Of a DNA stretch of 64,000 nucleotides, positions 28,483-38,606 are shown piece by piece (the first letter of the stretch is position 1; every line of letters begins with the position of its first letter). The position numbers and the translations under genes were made by a program. The stretch covers positions 1 to 64,000 of the forward strand of contig CABZVB010000006.1 in assembly GCA_902529115.1 (NCBI GenBank). The letters are read 5' to 3'. Source of the DNA: an uncultured Balneola sp. (GTDB lineage: Bacteria; Bacteroidota; Rhodothermia; Balneolales; Balneolaceae). The notes under the pieces are model-generated. The model saw only the letters and a program-made list of their open reading frames with translations, was not told the DNA's origin and did no database searches.

Positions 28483-29110
28483 ACCCAGTCTTAATTAAAT
28501 TAGTTAAAGGCTGTAATTGTGAAGAATTTTTATATCCAACTTGTGTCCAAAGAATTTGTCCATCCATTAGATATACTAATGTAGGAATACCTGGGATTTG
28601 AAATTCGTTAAACAAATTACTTCCATCTATTATGAGATATTGCTTAGAAAAATCATGATCGTCTACATACGATACTTTATTGTCTCCGTTTAGTTGTATA
28701 CCCTCGACTTGTTTACCATAGCCTTCTCGCGTATCCAAGACTAATGCAATAACGAGTTTTGGCGCCTTTTCATAGTATTCTGTAGATGTAAAATTAAATC
28801 TATTAATTATTTGCTCTATTTGATTAACCACTTCAGATGACTTATCCGACCAACGAGCAGCAAATAGCAAAATGATCGATTGATCGGAAAGTGAAACCAA
28901 TTGTAAACTATCCGTTTCTTGGTCTAAAAACCCACTTTGTAATACAGAAACATACTCAACTAAAAATAAATCGGTTTCTTCCTGGAGGATACTATTGAAG
29001 GTCTCCAATTGTCTTGAATTAAAATTAAAGGAAAAAAATACGATAGCAACCAATCCTATGAATGCAATCACCAGCACAAATGGAACAAACTGTTTAGAAT
29101 CTAATTTCAT
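28472..29110 (-). CDS. Membrane-anchored thioredoxin-fold protein lacking the CxxC
   Basis: A 212-residue protein with one N-terminal membrane helix (about 8-28), so the rest probably faces the periplasm. The body follows the thioredoxin/TlpA pattern: strand SIILLFAARWSDKSSEVVNQ at 78-97, a middle region with LVIALVLDTREGYG, and IPGIPTLVYLMDGQILW at 172-188, where P176 is the expected cis-proline. The redox motif WCxxC is replaced by W87-S88-D89-K90-S91, so both cysteines are absent and thiol chemistry is unlikely. It overlaps the PabC-like gene by 11 nt. A binding, chaperone-like or scaffold role is possible; function unknown. Confidence 0.7.
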   Translation of the reverse strand: MKLDSKQFVPFVLVIAFIGLVAIVFFSFNFNSRQLETFNSILQEETDLFLVEYVSVLQSGFLDQETDSLQLVSLSDQSIILLFAARWSDKSSEVVNQIEQIINRFNFTSTEYYEKAPKLVIALVLDTREGYGKQVEGIQLNGDNKVSYVDDHDFSKQYLIIDGSNLFNEFQIPGIPTLVYLMDGQILWTQVGYKNSSQLQPLTNLIKTGFGS

Positions 29111-29304
29111 AATAAAAGTTAGTACTTTCTATACTTTATCGCCTGAGTTAAAACCAGAAAACATTTGCTATTTGAAATGCATCAATTAAAGTCTCATTCA
29201 TTCTTGATTAAATTTCTATGCGTTTGATAGGTTCGCTCAATCGCACAATAAATTGCAAATGAATAGGGGGGAATTCCTTGCTTATTTTTCTGAATAATTT
29301 AGTA
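29111..29304. other. Intergenic region between the thioredoxin-fold gene and the MFS transporter gene
   Basis: A 194-nt stretch separating the end of the glucan locus from the thioredoxin-fold/pabC/folC group; both flanking genes are on the minus strand. It should therefore contain the promoter for the latter and the end of the former's transcript. I see no strong hairpin, RNA gene or credible small open frame. Confidence 0.4.
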
Positions 29305-30660
29305 TCACGATGGAATAGCTGAATCCCCATCCACATCATTCACCCTCATAACCGCCCATGCGCCTAACAACATAAAAATTCCAGCTGTCACTAAAGCCCA
29401 TATTGCCTCCCCTCCATAAAGATGTTTAACAATGGGGCCACCAATAATTCCATTAACTATCTGTGGAAAGGTGATAAAAAAGTTGAATATCCCCATGTAT
29501 ACACCCATTTTTTTTGCAGGAATTGATCCAGCCAAAATAGCATATGGCATAGCCAAGATGCTCGCCCAAGCTATCCCAATACCAATCATAGAAAAAAGAA
29601 GCCAGTATTTATCTTGAATGAAATAAATCGATATAAGACCTAGCCCACCTAAAATGAGTGAGATCGCGTGCGTCTTTTTACGACCAACGACTGCAGCAAT
29701 TTTTGGAAGGAAAAAGGCAAATACAGCAGAGACGGCATTGTACACCCCAAAAATAACTCCAACCCAATTTCCAGCTTCTTGAAATAATGGAGAGTTCGTA
29801 TCCCCTTTAGCCACCCCAAAAACATGCTCAGCAATAGCTGGTGTCGTAAATACCCACATCGAAAATAATGCAAACCATGAAAAAAACTGAACTAGGCCCA
29901 ACTGCTTCATCGTTTCGGGCATAGAAGCAAAATCTTTGAATATATCTATTAAAGAGGGCTTTTCTTCCACTATTGTTTCACCTTCTTTGTCATCAAATTC
30001 AGCAAGCTCTTGCGGACTATACTCAGAGGTTGTGATCACGGTCCATACAATAGAACCCAACAGTATAGCCGCACCCACCACAAATGAGATGATTAAATTC
30101 AATGGGATTTCACCTTCCCCTGCTGTTTTACCCCACCCAAAGCCTTCAGCCAGTATATATGGTAACCATGAACCAACTACGGCGCCAATTCCAATTAGAA
30201 CAGTTTGAATGGAAAAACCTAGTGTTCGTTGTGAGCTAGGTAATTTATCAGCAACTAGGGCTCTAAATGGCTCCATAGCTATATTAAAGGAGGCATCCAT
30301 AATCATGAGCATACCTGCACCTACCCACAAAGCAGGAATAAAAGCAGCAAATAATCCCGCATTAGGCATTAGAATGAGTCCCAAACTAGCGAGCACAGCA
30401 CCTGCTAAAAAATATGGACGCCTACGCCCTAAACGAGTCCATGTATTATCGCTGTAGTGTCCTACAATGGGCTGTACAATCATACCAGTGATAGGCGCTA
30501 CTAACCAAAACCAAGAAAGGTGCTCTACATCAGCGCCAAAGGTTTGAAGTATTCTACTGGCATTGGCATTCTGCAGGGCAAAACCCATTTGAATACCTAA
30601 AAAGCCCATACTCATGTTCCAAATATCTGCTTTTCTCAAGTTAGGTTTTGTTCGATTCAT
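29305..30660 (-). CDS. MFS sugar transporter, SLC45/maltose-type
   Basis: A 451-residue inner-membrane transporter with about 12 hydrophobic helices. The loop after helix 2 reads GHYSDNTWTRLGRRRPYFLA (67-86), the hallmark of the SLC45-like sucrose/maltose carriers and their bacterial relatives. Other supports are the conserved WFWLVAPITGMIVQPIVG and the second-half repeat with LPKIAAVVGRKKTHA. It is the last gene of the glucan locus, 54 nt after an alpha-amylase-family gene, and is the obvious route for maltose or maltodextrin into the cytoplasm. Sugar specificity is inferred from context. Confidence 0.88.
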   Translation of the reverse strand: MNRTKPNLRKADIWNMSMGFLGIQMGFALQNANASRILQTFGADVEHLSWFWLVAPITGMIVQPIVGHYSDNTWTRLGRRRPYFLAGAVLASLGLILMPNAGLFAAFIPALWVGAGMLMIMDASFNIAMEPFRALVADKLPSSQRTLGFSIQTVLIGIGAVVGSWLPYILAEGFGWGKTAGEGEIPLNLIISFVVGAAILLGSIVWTVITTSEYSPQELAEFDDKEGETIVEEKPSLIDIFKDFASMPETMKQLGLVQFFSWFALFSMWVFTTPAIAEHVFGVAKGDTNSPLFQEAGNWVGVIFGVYNAVSAVFAFFLPKIAAVVGRKKTHAISLILGGLGLISIYFIQDKYWLLFSMIGIGIAWASILAMPYAILAGSIPAKKMGVYMGIFNFFITFPQIVNGIIGGPIVKHLYGGEAIWALVTAGIFMLLGAWAVMRVNDVDGDSAIPS

Positions 30661-30714
30661 TGGTTACTCCAAATAATAATTAAGTTATAAAAGCGGCTAT
30701 TATATGATTTTAGT

Positions 30715-32109
30715 TTAATGGGTACTTAATATCACCCAAGAATTAGCTGGTATACTCATGACATCGTTTCCATTTGCTTCATAAAAAGCAGAATCTATCC
30801 CATATGTCTTATATATATTACCTACTTCTAGTGGTAGGTTAAAATCTTGAGTCATTTGGGTATTATTTAGCCCTACATAAACACCAAATTCTCCTTTATT
30901 ACGCTGATAAGCATACGTACCTTCTGGAGAAGAAATACGCACCGGATTAGCACCATAAGAACCGTTCCAAAGAGCTTCGTTTCGATTATTCAATGCCAAT
31001 AGATCGGAATAAAAATCTACCAGTGCATAGTCCTTCCAACCGATTTCATCTTTTTCAAAGAATAATAATTGCTTGTCCAGCACCGCTTCTTGCCCACTAT
31101 AAACTAAAGGCATACCGTCAATAGTAGCTGACAGGACCGCAAAATTCTGGAAATTATCCCCATACAAATCAGTATCGGTTCCTTTCCAAGAATTCTCATC
31201 ATGATTCGACGTAAAAAACATACGATACGAATTATCAGGAAACTTTTTTGCGTCTTCTACTAACAAGGAATCCAAGCGATCAAAAGTCATTGCTCCCTTT
31301 GCAATTTCTCTTATGATATGTGCATATTCCCATGCATAATTCATATCAAAAGCTTCTAAAAGCAATTCAGGCTCCCCATCTTCGGCTAGCATAAAAACAT
31401 CCTTTACTTTGTCTAATTCGTTATGAGCACGTACCCAAAAATCGGCGGGAACCTTACCTGCTACATCGCATCTATACCCATCTACACCAAACTCGGCGAC
31501 CCAGTACTTCATGGCATCGATCATTGAAGTTTGCATATCTTCATTGGCATAGTTGAGTTGAATTACATCGGTCCAATCTGTCCCTAACGGTGGTATGAAA
31601 TCACCTTCCTCATTAAGTACATACCAATCTTTATTTTCTGTCCAGGGATTATCCCAAGCAGTATGATTTGGCACCCAATCTAGAATCACTTTCATCCCGA
31701 GGTTGTGCACCTGTTCAACTAATGCTCTGAAATCTTCCTCTGTACCATAGTCTGTGCTTACCGCTTTATAATCCTGTACAGAATAATAACTTCCCATACT
31801 ATCTTCATTCTCTTTTCGATTAACTTTGCCAATTGGATGGATTGGCATAAACCAAAGAATATCTACTCCCATCTCTTTTAATCTAGGTAAATGTTCTGAA
31901 AAGGCATTAAAAGTACCTTCTGAGGTATATTGACGTACGTTTACCTCATAAATAGTAGCGTTTTTACTCCATTCTGGTTGAGTTACTTTGGACACAGGTG
32001 CTACCAAATCCATGGTAGAAGATTGTGTGCAAGCCACAGTGTGCATAAAAAGCCCTAAAACAAATAAACTGAGATTACGTGATAAATAAGATTGATGATG
32101 TAGATTCAT
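30715..32109 (-). CDS. GH13 alpha-amylase-family lipoprotein
   Basis: A 464-residue glycoside hydrolase with a lipoprotein signal (hydrophobic 13-25, lipidated Cys27 in HTVAC). The GH13 barrel starts near residue 50. Region I is DWVPNHT (144-150). The nucleophile is D215 in GYRCDVAGKVP, the acid/base is E243 in LAEDGEP and the third acid is D304 in SNHDENSW. It lacks N-terminal binding modules and ends in a short beta domain. It probably trims maltodextrins at the periplasmic face or the outer membrane. It is the third of three GH13 genes in a row, 34 nt after the second. Confidence 0.92.
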   Translation of the reverse strand: MNLHHQSYLSRNLSLFVLGLFMHTVACTQSSTMDLVAPVSKVTQPEWSKNATIYEVNVRQYTSEGTFNAFSEHLPRLKEMGVDILWFMPIHPIGKVNRKENEDSMGSYYSVQDYKAVSTDYGTEEDFRALVEQVHNLGMKVILDWVPNHTAWDNPWTENKDWYVLNEEGDFIPPLGTDWTDVIQLNYANEDMQTSMIDAMKYWVAEFGVDGYRCDVAGKVPADFWVRAHNELDKVKDVFMLAEDGEPELLLEAFDMNYAWEYAHIIREIAKGAMTFDRLDSLLVEDAKKFPDNSYRMFFTSNHDENSWKGTDTDLYGDNFQNFAVLSATIDGMPLVYSGQEAVLDKQLLFFEKDEIGWKDYALVDFYSDLLALNNRNEALWNGSYGANPVRISSPEGTYAYQRNKGEFGVYVGLNNTQMTQDFNLPLEVGNIYKTYGIDSAFYEANGNDVMSIPANSWVILSTH

Positions 32110-32143
32110 GATTAAATGATTGATAGATTATTATTACTAATGG

Positions 32144-34612
32144 TTAGGGTTGAAACACCTTAACCAAAGAGCTCATTGGTGTGAGTTGAATTGAGATAAC
32201 CTCCCCTTTGAAAGGGTGTTCGAAGGTTACTAGTTTAGGATTATCGGATATATTGAAGAATACCCAAATCGATTCGTTGAAATAAACCCGCTCAAATATC
32301 AGTACATCCTCTTCAATGGTTTCGAATCGAAGTGATCCATAATGAAGCGCTAGATGATTAGCCCGGAGTCTAGCCATACTGATATAGTGGGATAGGCTTT
32401 GCTGTTCAAGTGAATTCAGCCCCTCAAATTTCATGGGTCGTCGATTATCAGGATCATTAGCCCCAGGTAGTCCAAATTCATCTCCATAGTAGGTGACCGG
32501 AATTCCAGGGACAGTAAATATCCAAGTGTGCATGAGTTGTAACCTAGCATAACCTTCTTCGCTAGGATCAGAAATATCCCGAGTCCAAGCAGCTAGTTTT
32601 GCATCTTCTTCCCAACGTACTTCTCCACTGGCTAAACTAATGAAACGGGCTTTGTCATGATTACCTGATATGACACCCATCTGATTGGTCATTCCATAAT
32701 ATCTAATACTTTCTCTAAGTTGCTCAGCTAAAGAATGCATCGATTGGTTTTGACCAAAGCTAGATTGTGCTGCATCAAAGAGGCTAAAATCGAATTGGGC
32801 ATCCAATAATCCACTCCGAACATAACTAGCAATGAGAGGCCTGCTTCCGTAAGTCTCTCCTATCTGATAAAAAGTACGTTCTTGGTTTTCCCTGAGTTGC
32901 TTGTTAATTTTATGAGTGAGCGTACGCCAAAAGACTAATGGAATATGTTTAGTTGCGTCGTGGCGAAATCCATCGATATTAAATTCATGAATCCAATATA
33001 AAGCAGAATCAGACATTGCTTCTACAACTTCTTCCTGTGAAAAGTCCAAACTAGGCATAAAGGTATCGAACCAAGTGGTCAGACGTTGTTCATCCCAAAG
33101 CTGGGTATTCATAGTTCCGTCAGGCAGATATAAATCGGTTTTCCACCCTGGATGTTGTTGCATCACCGGATGCTCTTGATGCACATGATTAGCCACATAA
33201 TCAAGCAAAATATTCATATCCCTTGCATGGGCAAGCTCAATTAATTCCTTTAAATCTTCCTTTGTACCCATTCGATCATCGATTCTAGAAGAAGAAATAG
33301 GCCAATAACCATGATACCCAGAAAAGGTACTTCTTACACCTTCTTGGTCCCACAATCCATAGGCTCCCTCTGGATTTTGAACAATGGGAGAAAGCCATAA
33401 GGTATTCACCGAAAGGGAATCAAAATAACCTGACTGAATAATCTCGATAAGGCCTTGCAAATCACCCCCGTAGTAGTTTACTGAGGGATGTATTTCAGGG
33501 TCATTTACTCGGCGGTTATTCTCTTTGTTCCCATCTCTAAAACGGTCTAAAAATACAAAATACATATTCCATGATGATCGATCATGCCGAGTTAGTTGAT
33601 CCGCATTCTGTACAATATTCCCATTTTGTATTGGAATCCTAAGATTATGTAATACTTCAACATCATTTGCTAACCAAAGCCGTAAGTAACTACGATCAAC
33701 AAAACGGGCCCGCTCGGGAATACCCAACTCCCAATAATCACCCATTACCCGCACTTCTACCGCTTGGTTCTCCCACAGTGCCAAAAGTTTATGATCGTTG
33801 GTCGAAAACCGAATAGTACTCTTGCTTTCTTCCCCATTGCTTAATGTAGACTGACCTGACGGAAATTGTCCTATTTCTTGATCCAAAGGTAGGTATGATT
33901 CCATTCTGAAGCTTAGCCGATGTCCACTAACCTCGGTTGGTATCAAGACCGCCGGCTGACTACTTCTCTTCCCTACTTCTATAACACTGTTATAATCTCC
34001 AAAACCATTAGGTACTTGGCGTGAATTTGTTGGGTCTAATAACTCCTTACCATCCACCACAAACTTATAGGCATATACTCCCACTTCTACTTCCATTTCA
34101 ACTTGCCAAAAACCATCGCTGTAATACATTGGATTGGCTGCAACGTTCCAACCATTCATTTCTCCCTTTATCTGAACCAAATTAAAGGTTCTTTTTGGAT
34201 CGGGATAAGAGAATTTTACCGTAAAAAAACTGCTATTTTTTGCAAGTATATGTCCTCGTTCTCCATCAATCAAAAGTTCAATTAAATCCACAGGCTGCCG
34301 TAATTTCCCTATAAAAAGAGATCGCTCTTCGTTAAATCGTATATGGCTTATTCCCTCCGGTAGCTTACCAACTTCTAATTTTTTGGGCTCCCACACATAA
34401 TCGGACCAAATGACCACCGTAGTATCGGTTAAAATCACTGGAGTATTCAGCCCTATAAATGGAGATACTCCATTTGTTTTAGAAGGGGTATCACATGCAA
34501 TCACTAATAAAACCAACAACCATAATGCATTGAAATAAGGATCAAAAGCGAGACTTTTTTGCTTCGAGTGGCCTAGTTGGTATTGGATTCTATGGTTTTT
34601 CCTTATTAGCAA
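32144..34612 (-). CDS. GH13 alpha-amylase/neopullulanase-like lipoprotein with N-terminal CBM48-like domain
   Basis: An 822-residue lipoprotein: a long n-region, hydrophobic residues 29-39, then Cys40 in LLVLLVIAC. The first 130 mature residues look like an Ig-like IPT domain. Residues 132-215 form a CBM48/E-set module (VQIKGEMNGWN, FVVDGKELLDP). The GH13 barrel runs from about 345. Region I is DYVANH (471-476), the nucleophile is D552 in FRHDATKH, the acid/base is E586 in QIGETYG and the third acid is D653 in SGNHDKAR. The layout resembles SusA/SusG-type and cyclomaltodextrinase enzymes. Its ATG directly abuts the stop of the preceding GH13 gene with no gap. Confidence 0.9.
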   Translation of the reverse strand: MLIRKNHRIQYQLGHSKQKSLAFDPYFNALWLLVLLVIACDTPSKTNGVSPFIGLNTPVILTDTTVVIWSDYVWEPKKLEVGKLPEGISHIRFNEERSLFIGKLRQPVDLIELLIDGERGHILAKNSSFFTVKFSYPDPKRTFNLVQIKGEMNGWNVAANPMYYSDGFWQVEMEVEVGVYAYKFVVDGKELLDPTNSRQVPNGFGDYNSVIEVGKRSSQPAVLIPTEVSGHRLSFRMESYLPLDQEIGQFPSGQSTLSNGEESKSTIRFSTNDHKLLALWENQAVEVRVMGDYWELGIPERARFVDRSYLRLWLANDVEVLHNLRIPIQNGNIVQNADQLTRHDRSSWNMYFVFLDRFRDGNKENNRRVNDPEIHPSVNYYGGDLQGLIEIIQSGYFDSLSVNTLWLSPIVQNPEGAYGLWDQEGVRSTFSGYHGYWPISSSRIDDRMGTKEDLKELIELAHARDMNILLDYVANHVHQEHPVMQQHPGWKTDLYLPDGTMNTQLWDEQRLTTWFDTFMPSLDFSQEEVVEAMSDSALYWIHEFNIDGFRHDATKHIPLVFWRTLTHKINKQLRENQERTFYQIGETYGSRPLIASYVRSGLLDAQFDFSLFDAAQSSFGQNQSMHSLAEQLRESIRYYGMTNQMGVISGNHDKARFISLASGEVRWEEDAKLAAWTRDISDPSEEGYARLQLMHTWIFTVPGIPVTYYGDEFGLPGANDPDNRRPMKFEGLNSLEQQSLSHYISMARLRANHLALHYGSLRFETIEEDVLIFERVYFNESIWVFFNISDNPKLVTFEHPFKGEVISIQLTPMSSLVKVFQP

Positions 34613-37570
34613 TTACTTTAGAAGAGTGATGGTATGGGTTTGTGTATTTGAACCTTGCACTAAACGCACAAAATAGATTCCACTTGAAAGCCCTGATCCT
34701 GTAAAATTTACAGTATGTCTACCTGGGGCCAACTGCCCATTTATAAGAATAGCTACTTCACGCCCAAGAAGGTCATAAACCCGTAAGGTAGTAGCACCAT
34801 ACTCGGCTAAACTGAATGAAATTTGTGTATTTGGGTTGAATGGGTTTGGATAGTTAGGATAGAGTTTAAATTGATTTTTTACCTGCAAGATCTCTCGACT
34901 TTCATTCGATGTCACAAGTCCTGAGTAATCAGTACTAGTAAATATGTGAAAAGCTCCAGGCGCTAAATCTAATTCTAAGGATCCCTCACTTACTTGTTGC
35001 ACAGTCTTATTAAGATAGTCGAACCATTGCCCATCTTTAGGAAAATTGATTGTACCGGTTACAGCATTCACCCCAAAATTCCCTACGATAACCACTTTTT
35101 CCTCTCCATGACTTAGTCGAATAATTTTAGTGGAGGTTTGAAGTTGATGGGTAAAACTTTCTGGAGAAGTGAAGGCGGGAGTAGCTTTGCGAAGAGCGAT
35201 GATATTAGCCCATGTTTGATAGAGTGCACGGCGCTCTGCATTTTCTTGGTAATCCCATCTGATGGGCTTAGCAGCAGTTCTACTTGGTGCAATCGTTGGG
35301 CAATAACTTGCATCGTTCAAACACTGTTCACCTGCATCACCATAACCATATCCTAATTCACCGAATTGCCATAGCATTTTAGGACCTGGTAAGGTAAAAA
35401 AAAATGCTCCAGCCAATTTCATCCGATCTAATGCCGTAGACAATTCGCGGATATTGTAACCTCCAGAAGAATTCCCAAATGCTATATTTTTAAACATAAG
35501 CCATTGCTCATCATGACTTTCCATATAACCTATTAAGTTCCTTTTTGAAAAACCGCGATGACTTGCTAAAACGCCTCTGAGATCAGAGTTGTAGCCCATA
35601 GTAGCTTCATTATATTCATAGTTCATATTACCCCAAATTAGCATCCCCTCATCAACTAAGGCTCTTTCTTCTGAATTATCAGCAAAATGTTCTAGTATAA
35701 CGTATGCGTTGCTGTCAATAGAACGAATAAAATTATTATAGTCTTTCCATATAGCAATTCTAGAAGCATCGTAACTACCCCATGCTCCCACATCATTTAA
35801 ATTATCCACTTGAGTAAATCCCTTACTCAAATCAAAGCGAAACCCATCTATTTTATATTCTTGCATCCAATATTGCATGATTCGCTTAGAAAAATATCGG
35901 GTAGCTGCACTTTCATGATTCAAATCATAACCAACATTAAATGGATGCTTAGCTATAGGGTTTGCATATGGATTTTGGTTAGTTGGAGCACCATAATCAT
36001 TCTCGTTCCATAGGCGAATAATTGGACTGCGCCCAAAAGCATGATTGAGCACCACATCAAGAATGACAGCTATTCCTCTTGAGTGGGCAGCCTCTATAAA
36101 AGCTTTAAATGTATTTTTTGTTCCATAGTACTTATCGAGAGCAAGATAAAAAGCAGGGTTATACCCCCAGCTAAGATTTCCCTCAAATTCATTTACTGGC
36201 ATAAGTTCAATAGCGGTCACCCCAAGCTGATCCAAATAATCTAAGGTATCTATAAGTGCTTGGTAACTATGTTCTTTTAAAAAATCCCGCAATAATAGCT
36301 CATAAATTACTAAATCTTTAATTTCAGGTCGATTGTAACTAATATTTTTCCAATTATATTCTTCGTATCCGGGCTGTAGTACTCCAACTGAAAAACTTGT
36401 TTTCCCATAAGGATAGGCAGGAATATCTGGATATACACTTGTTGGTATATATGTATCATCATCGGGATGAAGAGTAAGTTCACTGTATGGATCCGCTATT
36501 TTAAGTTCCCCATCTACCAAATACTGAAATGCATACTCTTTACCAGGAGTTAGCCCATTAATATCTAACCAGAACCAGGTACTATCAGAATTGTAAATCT
36601 CTTTATGCATTAAGTAATCAGCTGAAGGTGTCCAGTCATTAAAATCTCCCAGTACATATACATATTCTTTATATGGAGCAAACAACGATAGGCGCACCGA
36701 ACTATCTGAGAGGTATTTTATCCCATCCTCAGTTTCTTCAGGCCTGGGAATAGAAGTGAATTCATCAGGACGAACGACCACCCTTGTGATAGTAGTATCG
36801 CTTAACTCTTGTCCATTTTCAGCAATTAATGAAAATACTACCTGCTCTTGACTCTCACTTGGTTTAAATATGTAGTAAATTGTATCGTTTGAAGTCTTTT
36901 CAATCAATTGCTCATCTTCGTATAAACTCAATTGTAAGGTTCCTGTTGTTGCACTACCAAGACCAAGAATCTGCAATGAGTCTGATTCTTTGAGTAAAGT
37001 TAATTCTTTTGCTGGCTTCACAAAGCGAGCTTCTACGCCACCAGAACTTAATTCAATATATATATCGCCACCATCTGCATCTCGGCCTACAGCAATAGGT
37101 GCCCCTGATAAGGTTCTAGTACCCTTGAATAACATGGCAACCTTAAGTACTTCTTCACTGGCAGATGTGATTCCAAAAAAAGATCGTATGTTTGGTGTAA
37201 ATGTAAATTTCCAACGGCTTTCCCCTATCTGCTTCGCCTCTAGGTTTGATGGATACGACTCCCATCCTGCTGGTACATATTTCCAGTCAGTTCCACTACT
37301 GCTCTGCGCAGTAATAACACCAGTGTGTAGAAAAACGCGCCCACTAAAGCCTTCTAAGGCTCCATTCCCTTGTGTAGCATCAAAATATACGGTAAGGGAA
37401 TCATACTGTGTGGCGAAGCTGGGTTCAAAAGTCACTACTTGACCTTCTACATTGTCTACCAGCAGTAAAAATGTAAAAAGGATAAAGCCAAATTGAGAAG
37501 AGCGAATGAGTTGCATTAATTTGATTGGTAGTTTTAGTATACTTAAAAAATACCTTATAGATTTTAGCAT
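34613..37570 (-). CDS. GH13 alpha-amylase-family enzyme with CBM48 and T9SS sorting domain
   Basis: A 985-residue secreted enzyme. After a Sec signal (hydrophobic 28-38, cleavage near VEGQ) come beta domains (45-270) and a CBM48-like module at about 285-375 (VYVLGDFNDWTPS). The GH13 barrel spans 410-800: region I DVVLNHAFG (505-513), nucleophile D580 in FRFDLSKG, acid/base E627 in ILEHFAD and D687 in ESHDEQW. The last 85 or so residues are a T9SS type A sorting domain (YPNYPNPFNPNTQISF, then GIYFVRLVQG), so the enzyme is probably exported by T9SS and displayed on the surface. Its start follows the lacI-type stop with zero spacing. Confidence 0.93.
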   Translation of the reverse strand: MLKSIRYFLSILKLPIKLMQLIRSSQFGFILFTFLLLVDNVEGQVVTFEPSFATQYDSLTVYFDATQGNGALEGFSGRVFLHTGVITAQSSSGTDWKYVPAGWESYPSNLEAKQIGESRWKFTFTPNIRSFFGITSASEEVLKVAMLFKGTRTLSGAPIAVGRDADGGDIYIELSSGGVEARFVKPAKELTLLKESDSLQILGLGSATTGTLQLSLYEDEQLIEKTSNDTIYYIFKPSESQEQVVFSLIAENGQELSDTTITRVVVRPDEFTSIPRPEETEDGIKYLSDSSVRLSLFAPYKEYVYVLGDFNDWTPSADYLMHKEIYNSDSTWFWLDINGLTPGKEYAFQYLVDGELKIADPYSELTLHPDDDTYIPTSVYPDIPAYPYGKTSFSVGVLQPGYEEYNWKNISYNRPEIKDLVIYELLLRDFLKEHSYQALIDTLDYLDQLGVTAIELMPVNEFEGNLSWGYNPAFYLALDKYYGTKNTFKAFIEAAHSRGIAVILDVVLNHAFGRSPIIRLWNENDYGAPTNQNPYANPIAKHPFNVGYDLNHESAATRYFSKRIMQYWMQEYKIDGFRFDLSKGFTQVDNLNDVGAWGSYDASRIAIWKDYNNFIRSIDSNAYVILEHFADNSEERALVDEGMLIWGNMNYEYNEATMGYNSDLRGVLASHRGFSKRNLIGYMESHDEQWLMFKNIAFGNSSGGYNIRELSTALDRMKLAGAFFFTLPGPKMLWQFGELGYGYGDAGEQCLNDASYCPTIAPSRTAAKPIRWDYQENAERRALYQTWANIIALRKATPAFTSPESFTHQLQTSTKIIRLSHGEEKVVIVGNFGVNAVTGTINFPKDGQWFDYLNKTVQQVSEGSLELDLAPGAFHIFTSTDYSGLVTSNESREILQVKNQFKLYPNYPNPFNPNTQISFSLAEYGATTLRVYDLLGREVAILINGQLAPGRHTVNFTGSGLSSGIYFVRLVQGSNTQTHTITLLK

Positions 37571-38581
37571 CTAGGATTTTTTAAGTATTCCATTAGTTGA
37601 CTTTCGAAGAATTAATTCTGGTGAATATATAATCTGTGAGATAGCTTTCCTCTCATTTTTCATTCTGTCTAATAAGGTTTGTGTAGCTATCGCACCCATA
37701 TCTCTCATAGGTTGACGAACCGTTGATAGACCAATGTATTCGGATATTTCTATATCATCATAGGCAATTAATGGGATAGAGATTTCTAAATCTTCCATTG
37801 CTTTAAGTACTCCGACTGCCTGAACATCTGATGAACAAAAGCAGGCATCCACCTTGGGATGCACTTCATTCATTAGTTGCATGGCTGTATATCCTCCCCG
37901 TTCCGTAAATCCATCTCTGTAATTAGTATCTCCAGAGATAATTAAATTGGGATCAAATGATAACCCAAACTCCTCAAATGCCAATTTATATCCTTTTATT
38001 CGATCCTTAATAGGCTTTGAACTTTCAAGCGCTGAAATCATACCTATCTTCTCATATCCAGCATCTAAAAGTGTCTTAGTTGCGGTATAAGCTCCCTGAA
38101 CGTTATCTACTGAAACAGAGTCAAAGCCTTCGTAAAACTCATCGATTAGGGTTATAGGTACTGGATATTTTTGAAGTTTATCCCATTGATCGGCATTTAA
38201 ATGAATGGAGATAAATAAATAACCTTCTGCTGCACGGCGCCGGATCACATGTTCAACTTGATCAAAAAATACATCACCAGTACCTGTGACATTAAAGATA
38301 CTTAGTTCATATCCTAGCTGGGTTAATTTATCCTGAATGCCTCCCAAAATTTCTATAAAAAAATAATTCGACATTACCGGTACCACCGCCATTATAGTAT
38401 TGAGTTTTTTACTAGCCAATCCTTGAGCATATGCCTGAGGATGATAACCTACTGATTCGGATATTTTCAACACTTTTTCCCGAGTCTTTTTCGAAACACT
38501 TGTACTTTGGTTAAACACTCGAGATACAGTGGCAATACTAACCCCTGCTTTTGCTGCTATATCGTAAATAGTCGAAGCCAA
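37571..38581 (-). CDS. LacI-family transcriptional regulator
   Basis: A 336-residue regulator. The N-terminal helix-turn-helix is TIYDIAAKAGVSIATVSRVF (3-22), followed by the hinge helix region AYAQGLASKKLNTI. Residues 60-336 form a periplasmic-binding-protein-like sugar-sensing domain (e.g. GYLFISI, DNVQGAYTATKTLLDAGYEK, IPLIAYDDIEISEYIGLSTV). It is transcribed with the GH13 genes (0 nt to the next). By location and family it should sense a maltodextrin and control this locus. Its probable operators are the two palindromes at 51742-51755 and 51836-51849 before the first gene of the locus; that link is inference. Confidence 0.92.
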   Translation of the reverse strand: MASTIYDIAAKAGVSIATVSRVFNQSTSVSKKTREKVLKISESVGYHPQAYAQGLASKKLNTIMAVVPVMSNYFFIEILGGIQDKLTQLGYELSIFNVTGTGDVFFDQVEHVIRRRAAEGYLFISIHLNADQWDKLQKYPVPITLIDEFYEGFDSVSVDNVQGAYTATKTLLDAGYEKIGMISALESSKPIKDRIKGYKLAFEEFGLSFDPNLIISGDTNYRDGFTERGGYTAMQLMNEVHPKVDACFCSSDVQAVGVLKAMEDLEISIPLIAYDDIEISEYIGLSTVRQPMRDMGAIATQTLLDRMKNERKAISQIIYSPELILRKSTNGILKKS

Positions 38582-38606
38582 TGATGGTTTTTTACTTGGT
38601 TAAGTA

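Noticed and set aside
36990-37442. 150-codon open frame on the plus strand
   Set aside because: Lies wholly antisense to the T9SS GH13 gene; composition is that of a reverse shadow and it has no recognisable domain.
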